Part shown: piece by piece, positions 11,001 through 22,625 of the stretch
Layout of the letters: each line of letters opens with the position of its first letter
How positions within the stretch are numbered: position 1 is the stretch's first letter
NCBI GenBank assembly: GCA_017165825.1
Contig: CM029377.1
Coordinates: forward strand, 25,801,981 to 25,865,980
Origin: Hepsetus odoe
Lineage: Eukaryota; Chordata; Actinopteri; Characiformes; Hepsetidae
DNA: 64,000 nucleotides
Reading direction: 5' to 3'
Made by a program: the position numbers and the translations under genes
Notes under the pieces: generated by a model
Told to the model about the DNA's origin: nothing
Seen by the model: the letters and a program-made list of their open reading frames with translations, nothing else
The model's database searches: none

Positions 11001-14000
11001 TAATGGCTAATACTTTTTTCCAGTCCGGCCACAGTAATAGCGATCTTTCATTATTTACTATGAAATATTGCAGTGTGAGTGGAAATGAATTTCACTTTAA
11101 TGCCTGTCACACATTTGGTTCTATGATATAACCAAACAGCGTCAGACATTTCCGTTTACTGTGGTAAGGGAGCATGAATACCGCAAGCCTTTCCTGAAAC
11201 ATTGAGTGTCCTTATCCTATCAAGGCACACAGATGAGCAACTTCATTAGGGACACCTAATTGTCCATTTGATCAGCCTCACTGAACATGTAGGTGCACTT
11301 TGTGGTTTATAACTACAGACTGGTTCATCTGTTTTTCCGCATCAGTTGTTAACCTCCCCTTACCTCGTTTATCATTGGTCAGGACCAAAGGACCACCACT
11401 GAGCAGGTATTATTTGGGTGTTGGATCATTCTCTCCTCAGTAGTGCCACTGATATACTGCACTGTGGTCAGATGCAAATTAATTTCACTGCAGCATTTAA
11501 TGCTTTAAAAAATATATATTGTATCCAGTTCAGTATTACTGGATATATAGTGTGAAAACATTCTACATATATAAAGCAAGAAGTAACAGGTAAACATTTC
11601 ACAACTGATGTGCGTAGCTAGTTCAACAGCTGATTATCCCAACCAGATCCTGAATGGAAACTTTAGTATTCCCTTAAGGAGAGGTTTGGAAACACAAAAT
11701 ATTAACAGAAAGCACTATTTATTTTATTAACGTTCTTATTTATAATATTTATTCTATTTTCTTTAGCCGATAAACATCTACCTCCCAGATGAAGAGCTCT
11801 TTAAATGTACCCGATGCATTTGCACTGATCTGTAAATCATAAGGAATTAATCAGATTTCACACACTTCAGCTTAATTTGTTTAATGAGAAGTAAGCAGAA
11901 GCTCCATGTGGAACGGATTGGTTTATTTGGGGATGTCTGTAATACAATTTTTTATCCTTGATAAAACTCTCCCTTCCAAACGGCAACATAGTTACTATAG
12001 GACAAGCAGTTCCAAGTGGGTTATATTTTTAGTTGGTACCATGTATTCATTTGATCCTAGAAAACTAAAAAGTAGGATACAGTCATATATGAAAAGCTTT
12101 CCACTTTCATCAGCTGTTACAGTCAAGACTTTAATCAGCCTTTTGGTTTTGCCGATTGACGCGCTTTGTCATCATGCTGACACTTTGTGCAGAGAAGATG
12201 GAGCTGAAGTTCTACTACCCAGGTTAAGTAATCAGTCAAGGGAATATTCCAGAGTGCACATCTGTCATTAATTGGAAAATGTTAATTATGAATATGTGCG
12301 ATAACTGACTGAACATAATGAGCAGCAATGGTCATAAATCTGTAAAATCTTTGAATTTGGTGAAAAATAGATCATTCAGCCAGTACTTTCTCACTAGGGG
12401 AGGAGGAAGAAGAACCCCAACACTGCCAGTCTGGCTGGAAATTGAGTGTTGCTTTGTTACTTAAGCTCTGAGTAGCGCCTGTAAAAGATCAAATTACACT
12501 TGGACAGCAAGTGAATTAAATTCTTTCCAAATAGGGCTAAAGTCAAGTTGTTGAGAAACGCACCATTTTAGAGAAATCATGCCATGCAGGATCTGAGACT
12601 GAAGCATCAAATGCCATCAAACCAATTGGTAAATGGCAAACCAAAAAAGAACAATTAGGTTTTAGCACTTTTTTATATCCCAGTAACTTTTTGAAGGATA
12701 TGTCAGCCAGATCTAATAACATATTATATAATAAAGGATCTGAATCTAAGGACATGATAATATGTGCTGTAGACGTTATAACTCCTGTTTCCACTGACAT
12801 TTTAAAGAATGGAGTTGCTAAATTACTCTAGAGTAGACCACTTAATCTGCATTACTAGTCCAGTAAATCATGCTTAGCATAGAAAAGCTGAACTGAGACA
12901 TGCCTACTAAGACTTTTTTTTCGCCTCAAGGCTATCAAGCAACACTGCTATGCTATAGTACAATTCCCTGGGCCTTCCAGCACACCCTTAATTGTGATAC
13001 TTAGCACTAACTGCAATGTAGGAATGGGCAGTTATAAACACACTGTGGTCCCCAAGAAGCTTCGTCGATCAACACTACACCCCAAGAAAGCAACAACTTC
13101 ACTGAACAGTTTGATCGTGTTTAGAGGCTGAGTATTGCCACATTGCAGGGAGGAATTTGCACATAGAGTTACCAGCTTTAGCTGCAGCAGAGTGTGACAC
13201 ACACAGCGGGCGCCATAACTGGTCTGATAAAGTGTAATACTAAAAGCCCATTTGTGGAAATGATTTTCACTGCTGCAGGTTCTGTTGTAATTTTCCAGTT
13301 TAAGAGGTGTTTTTTTTTTATATAGACTAATGTAACTTTCTCTTAATCATATTTTCTGAAAAGACATCTAGGTGTGCAACAAACCCTTCATATTGCATAG
13401 CTCAAAATGGGCATCTCAATTCCTCAGGCAGATGTATCCAACAAAGCCTTCATCAGAACGGAATTAATAGCACTCTTAGTTCAATACACATTAAATTATA
13501 TTAGACATCATAAAACTGTAACAAGCCTGCATTGTGGACACCTTCCTCTAAAAAACTGTATCCTCTTTACCTCCAAGTCAAGTGCAGAGAGGAAAGGCTC
13601 TCTCTTTCCAAGGTTGTGATTTAAAATCATCTAATAAACTGGAAAGGAAAACATTAGCATATTAACATAAGTATTTTAGGGAATTGGAAGCAGCACTGAA
13701 CACATACACTAACATGCCATTATCATGTCAGGGTCACTAATATGCTGAGAATGATCCACCTCCCAAATTATACTTGCTCAGTGGTCATCTCATAGGGGTC
13801 CTGACCATTGATGAAAAGGAGATGGGGGAAATAAAAAATGATGCAGAGGAACAGATTAACTACAGTCTGTAATTATAAACTACGATACAAGGTGGGTGTC
13901 CATATTAAAGTGGCTTGTCTTTGAATATACACACGTGACAAAGTTCAGTGGGAAGTGCTTGACTAACTAGTCCAAGCTAGCAAAAACAATCATACACTTA

Positions 14001-17000
14001 AAACAACGGCCTCTCTTTGACATGCACCACATTTTTGCGGCTCTGCCACTGAAACTTGAGAGCAGATGAGCCTGGGACATAGATGGCATCACACCATAAA
14101 TATTCATGAATTAAAACTGCATTTTGGGCACTTTATGAGTGTTGGCATTACTAATTTAGCAGGCAGGGATCCAGGCTCCAAAGGTAGGTGCCACTGACAA
14201 ACTCAGTGATGACTGCAGCAAGCGTTGACCCCAGTCACCAGCAGCATACTTTTGCTTTCAGAAGCAAACCTTGTTTTGCAAAGTAACAGTCTAACACAGA
14301 AGATATTTCACATACTCTATAGACATAGAAAAGAGTACCCCTTTAAAAACATTGGCATTTCATTTCTTTACATCCTCAAATAAGAAGACACTTTAGCATA
14401 CATGTGAACACCATAACAGCAATAATTCAGAAATGTAATAAGAAATAGGAATCATTAGGTAGTGTTCACTCCCCTATGTCAGTACTTTGTGGGATCATAA
14501 AAAAAGGATGTTTTGCATTATTTGCAAACATAAGCCTGATATTTCTCTGGGTCTTTGTCATGTTGAGGAGTGAACCTTCTACCTATCTTCAACTTTCTAC
14601 TAGAGGGGAATTTTAGCCCAATTTTTTCTTCTACCCTGATAAATGCAGCAGCCGTTAAAAACCCAAAACATAACATTACCACCTCCATCTTTTACAGCAG
14701 CTGTGGTGTTCTTTGGATGGCGAGCCTTATTGGCAATGATTCCACACCTTTTTTTCACTCAGCCTTAGAATACTTAACGTTTTTTTATTAGCAAAGCTTA
14801 AAATAGACTTAATGCTGCCTTTTTGAAGAGTGGCTTTCCCATATAGGCTGCATTTGTTGAATACAATATTAGCAGATTGCACAGTGATCACTCCTTGATA
14901 TATAGTCCTGTAACTCCTTCAAAGTTATTAATGGCCTTTCAGTTCTTCTCACTCTGCCATTCAGTTGGAAAGGCCAGTCTGATCGAGAGAGGAAATAATT
15001 TCCACTTCTTAAATATTGACTTTACTTTGCTCCTAGGGATTGACAGTCTGTGAAATCCTTTTTTATCCATCTTGTGCTTGTTCACAGCTTCTTCCCTAAG
15101 ATCAAGTTCCTTCCTGTTCATAGTAGATTATTTGCTTTTACTTGCACTCGCAAGCTGTTTTTATGCTGAGCTAATCAGATCACAAACAGCTGATCACAAG
15201 CCATTTACTTTGATGTTCAATAGAGAAGGTAATTAGTTACATGTAGTTTTTGGGCGTGGGGGTGGGGATTCTTCATTAACCTCACTGATTTTGTATAGTT
15301 TTTATTTTTTAACTGTTTCTTTGACATTTTTCACTTAAATAAGTACCGATCAGTAAATAAATTAGCATATATCATTTTAGCATGTATGGAAAGACTGAAT
15401 GTAATTACTGCCCATCTGCTTGTATTATAAGTCAACAGATTTCATTCTTAAGTACAGGGAAAGTACTTTCCATGACTGACTCTACAACACAGATTAAGCT
15501 GAAAGGCCTCTGAGTATTTCTTTGGACAGCAATAATCAAAAACATACTGGCTTATTCTGTGTAAGTCAGGCAATAGTAAAATGATTTTAAATGTGTATGA
15601 ATCTCTGTTCTTGTTTGTAGTTTTTTTTAATATTTTGATTCAACTGGTAAATTTAAAGATGCACATCATAAAAAAACAAATTTTCCCGAATTATCAAATA
15701 TAAAAAGCAGTGTGTGTGTTTGTGTGTTTGCTATGGAAAAGGATGCATATTTGATGTGCAATTCCGGACCAGAGCAGACGGGAAGTTCCGTGCCCCAGGA
15801 GAGCCAGAAGGTCGGCCTGTGTCGGGCCGCAGTGTGGGTCAGTGTGGGGTTTCTCCGTGCAGCCTGGTCCACTGCCAGAATGGAGGAACTTGCACAGACT
15901 CTGGATCCTCTGTGTAGTAAGCCTTCACTGACTCCTTAGAGACTCATCACTGATCTCAGTGAATATCATTTTGATACCAAAAATGTTCAAACATTTCACA
16001 GTGGGCATATTTTACATTGTTCAAAATGGCCCTCATTTTGCCTTGCTAACATAATATTCTTCTCTAATTATACAGCCTTTTCCTTACAAAGCGTCAAATA
16101 TATTTAAATAATTAGTATAATTTTGTTTCAAAAATATGTAACAGGTTATTATTGTATTTACATTCATGGACCATATGATGAACTCTTCTTCCCATGCAGG
16201 TGCAGTAACACCAGTAACAGGAACAGGAGATCTGACATTGCTAAAGACAAATTTGACACTTTTCTGCACAGAATTGTTTATATTCAGTCAAAATGGAGGG
16301 TTTCTCCCTTGTTAGGTATTGTGACATGTTAAGGTTAGGAGTTTGACAAGGCCATCTCAAAATCTTTTACATTTCAAATTGCATTTCAGTCAATTCAGTC
16401 ATTTAAAAGTTGACTAGCTCCAATTTTTTTATTAATGTTATACTGCATAACACAGTTGCTGTTGAGCTTCAGATCATGGGCTTATGACAAGACATCTGCT
16501 TAGTACTTTCTTCTAGAGAGCTGAATTTATCCTTCCTTCTATTATCTATTCTATTATCTATTAAGTCTATTAAAGCAAAGCATCCCACACCATCACGCTA
16601 CCACCATAATGTTGTGGGCATAATGTTCGTATTAGGGGAAAGCTGTATCAGCCCAGCTGTATCAGCAGAGTTTTCTATGAGCTCTTGGAGTAATTTGCTA
16701 GGCCAGCCCCACCTTGGCAGATTTACCTATGTTCCATGTTATCTCAGTTTGGAGATTATGGCCCTCCTGATGGTTTTCTGGGATTTTTAACTTGAAAGTG
16801 ACTGTCATTGTGAAACAGAGTACAGTTATCAATGAACCACAATGAAATGCAACCTCTGCATTTAACCCACACTCACACTTGCAGAATTCAGAAAGTCATG
16901 CATGGAAATCCCAGACCAGTAGGTTGCCCTGAGGCACCCTTGAGCAAGGTACCATCTCCATCACTGCTTCTCTGATCCTTGGTCCTAGGCCCCAAACACT

Positions 17001-20000
17001 AGGCCACCACTGCCCCCTAGTTTAGGATCAGAGTTTTAGATTCTGATCTGTAACCTTTACTTAACTGATATGTTTCAACAACTTTCTTTCTCATGCTGTC
17101 TGGAATTTCATTTGCAAAGGTAGCGTAGTGATTAGGGAGTTGGATCCAGGATCAGAAGATTGTGGGTTCGAATCCCAGGCCAGGTACCATCCCTGTCACA
17201 GCTCCCTTGCCGTTTTCAATAGCCGCCCCCTGCCGCATGTGTTTGTGTGTGGGTTAAATGCAGAGGTGTAATATCATTGTGGTTCACTGTGTGTTGGGCC
17301 GTGTACTCACAAGAATGATCACTTTCACTGAAGACACAGAGTGCTGTTTATAGAGACTTTTTAAGGAATCTTCCCTTTGCTGGAAAGGTTTCGAGGATGT
17401 CTAGATTTAATAAGGCTAGCTATCAGTCTTGAGCTGGCTGATCTAATTAAACCCCATATTACTTTTACTTGATTCACCGGTTGATTGAATGACTAAGGGG
17501 CTCATTATTTTTTCACAGTGGTGACATATATCATAAAATCATTAAAAATTGTATAATTCACTCACTGAGGCTGGATTTTATACTATAATACATCAGTGAG
17601 ATTCATGAGAGTAATTAAGTGTGTTTTATAAGCAAACAGAAATCAGAAGACATGCAAAAACCTTTGTCCACAGAATTACATGTGTGTGTGTCGCTGCGCA
17701 GAGTAAATCACCAAAGCAGTGTTTTATTCGTTCCTGTTCTGTTTTATTATGTTACGTTCTCGTCTGTTCAGTTACACTTGAAGGCCGGCAAAATGTAATT
17801 TCCACCTTTGAAGCCCTTTCCCATTCATCTTCCAACCCCCCTCAGCTGTCAGTGTGTGTTTGGATGGAAAGGTGCTCTCTGCTCCGAGAGGATTTCGTTC
17901 TGTGATGCCGAACACGTCCCACCTCCTTCCTGCGCTCGCGGCTCCACTTGCATCCCGCTCCCAGATGGCTACACCTGCCAGTGTCCTTTGGGCACTGCTG
18001 GACAGTTCTGCCAGCAAGGTTAGACCAGTGCTTGCCTTTCTTCTGTGTTTGGCACTGCTGAAATACTATAAAGTACTTTTTCTCATTTAGAGATTATTAA
18101 TAGCAGTCAGTGGGAGTCAAAAAAAGACATATATCATTCCATTTGAACCCCTTTTCTTATTAAAGAAAATTTAATTAAAGTCATTGTAAAATGTTCATAG
18201 GTTTGCCATTATGATTGCATAGGTTTATGGTATTAAGAACAGCATCACAGAGAACCCATTTATATGAATAAAAGAGCAATGTACGAGGATAGTGTAGACT
18301 TACAATAGTAAGGCCTTTTTTCTCGTGCTATGAAGTATAGCTACAGTTTAGAATCGATCCCCATTACTTTTATTCATTTAAATCTGCACTATATAGCCAA
18401 ACCATTTTTGAGTTAGGCTGAGTTGCCAGCAGTCAGGTCTGGTGGATGAGACCTAATGGTCTGGGCTGCTTTTCCGTGTTTGGATTAGGCTTTTCTGTAC
18501 AGCTGTAGGGTAATGTTAATATTACAGCATACAAAGACATTTTAAACAGTTACACACTTCTAATTTTGTTGCAACAGGTCTTTCAGCATGAATGTGCACA
18601 AGGAACGTAGTTTGACGAGTTTGATATGGTGGAACAACAGTGGTCTTCACAGAATTCCGTCCTCAACCCGTCCAAATACATTTGGGCTGAATTGGAGCAT
18701 AGACTGGGCTTCCTGTCTTTTAACAGAATGAACACTCTCCAAAAATAGAAAGCCTTCCTATAAGAATGGGAGCTGTAATAGCTGCAGAAATGGGAAGAGA
18801 TATAAACACCTATGGTTTTGGAATGGGATGTCCAAACAAGCTCATATGCCCAGGTGTCCACATACTTGAAGCCATTTAATATGTCACAATGTTAACAACA
18901 TGTAAACTGTGATCATACTGAAAGAGCTCGAAGAGTCATGCCTACTGTTCTCTCTAGATTGCCATGTAACATCATTTTTATAATGCTTAGAAGCTGCAAA
19001 ATTCACTCATTTATTTAATCAATTTAACAACTGAATACCATAACTTCTGATGGGTTCATTTATCAAAATGTGAGGATAAAATGCTTGAGACACTGAAAAT
19101 TCACAGATTATTTCCCCCCACAGCTCTGTCCATCAGTGATCCGTTCTTCAGTGCTAACCAGTCCTCCTGGATGTCGTTCCCTGCCGTCAGCATGAGACAC
19201 AGGACAGATCTTCAGCTGCAGTTTCAGACACTGTCACCTGAGGGCATCCTCTTCTACACAGCACAATATCTGAGTGCCCAAGCTGGTTAGTCAATCTTTA
19301 CCTTTACAGTGTGTGTTCCTTCCCCTGACCAAATAAAGTACTTCTTGATCTCAAGAAATGTCACATGTATAAATGTACGGTACAGTTCAAAGCAGAGTCG
19401 ATCAGAGTGGTCTGGTGTGAGATGGTTTGTGTTCCTTACTGCGGTGCTGACAAGAATCAGAGGTTCTAATATCTGCAGCACAGACATTAGAGGGTTTATA
19501 TGCAATAATATTATTAACTATGGACAAATAGTGGTAAATATGAAAAATAAAACCTGAACCTGACCTTGTCTTAGAGATAATTTATGACTATTCCATGGAA
19601 TATCTTTTTATGTGGAGGAGCCTTAAGGTCTGTTTCCTGTAACCACCATACAGTAACTTGTGCTGTTCAAATCAAGCTACTCTGAATTACTTTCCCCCTT
19701 TATATGCATTCAGGTAATGGGATTATTATACATTGCTGCAGTACTGTACAACCTCTTTTTTATATTTTGTTAGGGAACAACATTGTCATGCATAAATATT
19801 TTTTAGATTATATATTCTATTATTATGAAAAAATGGGAAAGTTTTACTGCAACAGACTGCAAAGAGCCTAAAGATACAAGGTTCTAGATAAAGGGGTTCC
19901 AACCACTGAGCATTCAGCATCAGCAGTAGCAGTAAACTAATCCCCACCTGATAATCTGGAATCATCTGCTCCTGTTTCTACACTGCTTCATGTCTTAAGT

Positions 20001-21697
20001 TACACTTTTTTCTGCCGAAGGTTCAGACATAGATCACTGTGTGGTTCAGAAAAAATACAATCCTCTAAAACTGGTCAGTATTCTTCAGCAAGGCTGGAGA
20101 ACTATTCCTCAAAAATTGCATAAAAAAATTAAAGCCTTTGTAAGCAAAACATAAAAAAATGAGGAGTGTCTTAAAAAATAATACATTCCCACTTCTCTCA
20201 AACAATTAGTTTTCAGCTGCTACAAAGTGCCCAGCATTAAAGTACTTAAAGTATGTTGAAAAAAAATATATGACGATGATCATGCATGAGCAAGTTAAGA
20301 GTGAGAGTTTAATATCTGGTTTAATATCTTTGAGTAGATGTACCCAACCTTTTTGAATGAAACTGCAGCTCATACAATAAAATATCAAAGTGAGTCAGCA
20401 AAAAAAAAAAAAAAAAAAAAAAAGCCTTTAACATCATGCATACTAAGTAAACCTGTATTAGAAACTGAATAAATGACCGCTGATGTCTGCCTTATCTGCA
20501 GGTGACTTCTTCAGCTTGTCTCTCTCTGACGGATTTGTGCAACTCCGCTATAGCCTTGGAGATGAAACTATTATTCTGCAATCTCAGAACAAAGTGGACT
20601 CGACTGGCAGGACTTGGCACATGGTGAAGGCTGCGCGAGAGGGAAACCAAGGCTACCTGGTTGTAGACGAGCAAGAGGTCAAGCGGGACGCCTCCGAGGG
20701 TATGACCATCCTGGATGTTACCACTGAGATATTTATTGGTGGCATATCCAGCCTGTACTTGGTTTCTTCCAGTGCAGTGGAGAAAGAACCGGTGGGTTTC
20801 ACTGGTAGCATCCGGGAGGTAATCATCAACGGTCATGACCTGGAACTCACAGAGGTGGGGGCGCTTAATGGGGCAAATGTGGGCGACTGGGATGGGACTG
20901 GATGTGGATACAAAGTGTGTCAAAATGGTGGCTACTGCCGCCCGATCGGCCTTCATTCATTTGTGTGCATTTGCCACATGCCTTGGACAGGCATCCATTG
21001 TGAACAGTCAGTGTACTGCATTGGAAACCAATGTCAACATGGCTCTCTTTGTGTTCCCGAGGTTACTGTTGCCTCCTATTCCTGCATATGTGCGCTGGGA
21101 TGGAATGGAACATACTGCGATCATCAGGTATCTATGAAAACTGTAAGGTTTGTGGGAAATTCATATCTGAAATATCAAGATCCAAAGTATAATTCCAGAA
21201 ATCTGATGTACACCCAAGTATCGTTCAACCTTTCCGCAAGCTCCAAAGATGGGCTGATTCTGTGGATGGGACGGGCAGAGAGCGAGGATGACGATTACCT
21301 TGCAGTGGGACTTCAGGAGGGTCATCTTAAAGTTGCCATCAACCTCGGCGAGAAGATAGCTCTTCCACTGATCTCCCTAAACTCCACGCTGTGCTGTGAA
21401 GGGTGGAACCATGTCTCAATCATCCACAATCGCACTATCATCCAGGCTTTTATTGATGACAGGAGAGTTCTTTTTGAAGATATTGATCCTTTTGAGCGCT
21501 ACGTTGCCATTAATTATGGCGGGATATATTATTTTGGAGGCTTTGAGTTGAACAGAGATGTGGCATCAGTCTCATCCGGCCTCTTCTCGGCAGGGTTTGC
21601 GGGAAGGGTCAAAGATGTTCTTTTGTATGAAGATGCCAGAGCGCTGCAGTTTCTTCAAACTTACGAGGGCTTTAATGTTTATCAAGGAGATGATTAA
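5972..21697 (+). CDS. eys: Eyes shut homolog, C-terminal seven coding exons (5' part outside window)
   Basis: Seen: seven exons that join without a phase conflict: 5972-6154, 8050-8216, 10286-10430, 15742-15916, 17846-18018, 19124-19285, 20502-21697, with the stop at 21695-21697. The first three and the start of the fourth encode a laminin-G domain (motifs INGDDFFALG, LYVGGYSEY). EGF-like modules follow (CQNGGTC; SVYCQCVFGW across the fourth junction), then a second laminin-G, two more EGF modules (CQNGGYC, CQHGSLC) and a last laminin-G ending at FNVYQGDD. This LamG/EGF alternation is the known C-terminus of EYS, a secreted photoreceptor matrix protein needed for cone and rod maintenance; human EYS mutations cause retinitis pigmentosa. 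The first exon enters in phase 1, so more exons lie upstream of the window. The acceptors of the second and fourth exons are unusual (UG-rich). I infer orthology from domain order and the convergent phf3 neighbour; confidence is high. Confidence 0.93.
6155..8049 (+). other. eys intron with a CAAGTTTATTTATATA-type repeat and (TG)n at its 3' end
   Basis: Bounded by a GTGAGA donor and a TCTAAG acceptor. The stretch at about 7624-7830 (GTCAGTTTATTTATATAG; GACAGAGGCAAGAAAAAACTC; TGGTTGACACCGGATAAG) is a common fish interspersed repeat, related to the copy at 8893-9105. A (TG)n run at 8005-8044 lies directly before the splice acceptor. Confidence 0.65.
8817..9105 (+). repeat. Composite of two fish interspersed repeats
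   Basis: First comes a short scrap with a tRNA-like B box (TGGGTTTGATTCCTAGG). Next is a 210-bp copy of the family also at 7624-7830, recognised by GACAGAGGCAAGGATAAACTC, GGAGGAAGAAACCTTGGGAC and CTGGTCGACACCAG. It lies inside an eys intron. Confidence 0.55.
9231..9440 (-). repeat. SINE-B copy, full length, reverse orientation
   Basis: On the plus strand it starts ATTTACAGCATTTAGCAGAC and CTCTTATCCAGAGCGGCTTA (the LINE-like 3' tail). It then shows the core CTTGCTCAGGGACCC, the B box GGATTCAAACCTGGGACC and the tRNA head ACCACCGCC. The CTGGATAAGAGCGTCTGCTAAATG tail is known from many teleost V-SINEs and L2-type LINEs. Confidence 0.8.
9441..9830 (+). repeat. DNA transposon relic (Tc1-like right end)
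   Basis: Carries AAAATATTTACAAAAATGTG and GTGTACTCACTTTTGTGAG, an end sequence familiar from abundant fish Tc1-like elements. There is no intact transposase. Confidence 0.6.
9868..9955 (+). repeat. SINE-A 5' half
   Basis: tRNA-like head and B box (TGTGGGTTCAAATCCCAG) followed by GGGTTGCCCTGAG. It is truncated before the core and tail. Confidence 0.65.
11225..11470 (+). repeat. Unnamed fish interspersed repeat, copy 1
   Basis: Diagnostic pieces: GGTCAGGACC, ACCACTGAGCAGGTATTATT, TGGGTGTTGGATCATTCTC and AGTAGTGCCACTGATAT. The reverse complement of 13695-13880 contains the same ordered blocks. Confidence 0.55.
13695..13880 (-). repeat. Unnamed fish interspersed repeat, copy 2 (inverted)
   Basis: On the plus strand it reads AGAATGATCCACCTCCCAAA, ACTTGCTCAGTGGTCATCTC and GGGGTCCTGACCATTGATGA, the reverse order and strand of copy 1. 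Confidence 0.55.
14460..15270 (-). repeat. Degraded Tc1-like DNA transposon, antisense
   Basis: Plus strand shows the antisense transposase pattern common in fish Tc1-like relics: TTACCACCTCCATC, GTGTTCTTTGGATGGCGAGC, a TTCTTCTCACTCTGCCATTC stretch and TTCCACTTCTTAAATATTGA. Stops and frameshifts break every frame. Confidence 0.5.
16794..17018 (-). repeat. SINE-A copy with inverted centre
   Basis: 16794-16884 is the tail in minus orientation and about 16975-17018 the tRNA head, also minus (CTAGGCCACCACTGCCCC). The middle, about 16903-16974 (CCCAGACCAGTAGGTTGCCC, TTGAGCAAGGTACCATC), reads in plus orientation. Confidence 0.7.
17117..17329 (+). repeat. SINE-A copy
   Basis: Head TAGCGTAGTGATTAGGGAG, B box GTGGGTTCGAATCCCAG, a shortened core and the tail ending ATGATCACTTTCACT. 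Confidence 0.75.
18387..18875. repeat. Non-autonomous Tc1-like element
   Basis: Begins CACTATATAGCCAAA and ends AGGTGTCCACATACTTGAAG, which are degenerate terminal inverted repeats of a very common fish element. The interior (TCCTCAACCCGTCCAAATAC, GGGCTGAATTGGAGC, AAAGCCTTCCTATAAGAATG, GGAATGGGATGTCCAA) is transposase-derived, with no intact frame. It lies in an eys intron. Confidence 0.65.
19286..20501 (+). other. eys intron, no gene
   Basis: AT-rich, with an A23 run at 20401-20423 close to the acceptor CTTATCTGCAG of the terminal exon. No repeat was confidently assigned. Confidence 0.6.
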
Positions 21698-21965
21698 GTG
21701 TTCTCAACAACAATTAGTAGTTTTAAGTTCTAAGTATTTATGCTAAACATATTTATTGGTAAAAGAATATTAAATGAATCCCTTTAAAGAGTATTCCCAC
21801 CCGTTAAATTCATTCTCGCAATTCCATACCTTTAGATTGTTACAAAAGGGACCCATACACTCTTTTTGTCATATTGTTTTGGCAACATGGCTCATCTCTG
21901 AATTACCTAACCTCCATATCAATCTCATATAACAGAGATAAATAAATATGTTTGCTAATAATGAC
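21698..21965 (+). terminator. eys: eys 3' UTR with poly(A) signal
   Basis: After the stop the first strong AATAAA is at 21941-21946, so a 3' UTR of about 260 nt is likely. The cleavage point is inferred. Confidence 0.6.
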
Positions 21966-22111
21966 ATGACACTGAAGCAGGAGTTGCCGCTGTACCCAGA
22001 CTGAGCGAATGCCTTTTTAGAATATAGAATATTTTAGAACATACAGATGTTGACAAGATTGGTCTGCATTATTCTGGCCAAAATTATTTATTTCAGTTGG
22101 ATGTAGTTTGG

Positions 22112-22625
22112 TTAATCAAAGCCGCCTTCTTCTTCTTTCGGCTGCTCCCGTTTAGGGGTCGTAAAAATCATCCATTTCCATTTCTTCCTGTCCTCTGCAT
22201 CTTCCTCATTCTCACCATGTCCATAAGTCTCCTATTTGGTCTTCCTCATTTCCTCTTTCCTGGCAGCTCCATCTTCAACATCTTTCTATATAATCTTTCT
22301 CTCTCCTCTGGACATGTCCAAACCAACATAACCCTGCTTCCCTAACTTTGTCTCTAAATTTTCCAACCTGAGCTGTCCCTCTAATATACTCATTTCTAAT
22401 CCTGTCCATTCTCGTTACACCCTACGAAAATTTCTGCATTTTTAACTCTGACACCTCCAGCGCCGTCTCCAGCCCGTACAACATAGCTGGTCTCAGTATC
22501 GTCCTGTAAACCTTTCCTTTCACTCTTGCTGGTACCTGTCTGTTACGGATCATACCTTCCAAACTTCTCCACTCATTCCAACCTGCTTGCATTCTCCTCT
22601 TCACCTCTCTTCCACACTCTGAAAG
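22112..22625 (-). mobile_element. LINE 3' fragment (RTE-like reverse transcriptase C-terminus)
   Basis: The minus strand at about 22422-22604 encodes a piece with VKGKVYRTILRPAMLYGLET, the conserved block at the C-terminal side of RTE-type reverse transcriptases. The plus strand carries the matching antisense text TTCGGCTGCTCCCGTTTAGG at the 3' end. It is truncated and frameshifted, and lies between the convergent eys and phf3 3' ends. Confidence 0.7.

Larger units (their letters stand above)
10431..15741 (+). other. Large eys intron (5.3 kb)
   Basis: Starts at a GTAAGA donor and ends at the GGAAAAG acceptor of the 15742 exon. It contains two inverted copies of one unnamed repeat (11225-11470 and 13695-13880) and a Tc1-like relic (14460-15270). 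The 121-codon open frame at 11906-12271 has no recognisable domain and is probably chance. Conserved retinal enhancers could lie here but cannot be seen from one sequence. Confidence 0.6.
16360..17535 (-). repeat. DNA transposon relic interrupted by SINEs
   Basis: Segments typical of an abundant fish DNA transposon, read antisense: AGCATCCCACACCATCAC, GCCAGCCCCACCTTGGCAG, TTCCATGTTATCTCAGTTTG, then after a SINE CAACTTTCTTTCTCATGCTG and CTGGAATTTCATTTGCAAAG. SINE-A copies sit at 16794-17018 and 17117-17329, so the transposon is the older insertion. Confidence 0.55.
15917..17845 (+). other. eys intron carrying a transposon relic split by two SINEs
   Basis: Starts at a GTAAGC donor after TGTGTA. 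That donor choice gives phase 2 and restores the EGF reading (Val-Tyr-Cys) with the exon at 17846. The acceptor is a good CCCCCCTCAG. Confidence 0.7.

Noticed and set aside
11906..12271. 121-codon plus-strand frame in an eys intron
   Set aside because: No domain, no splice context and no repeat relation; chance frame.
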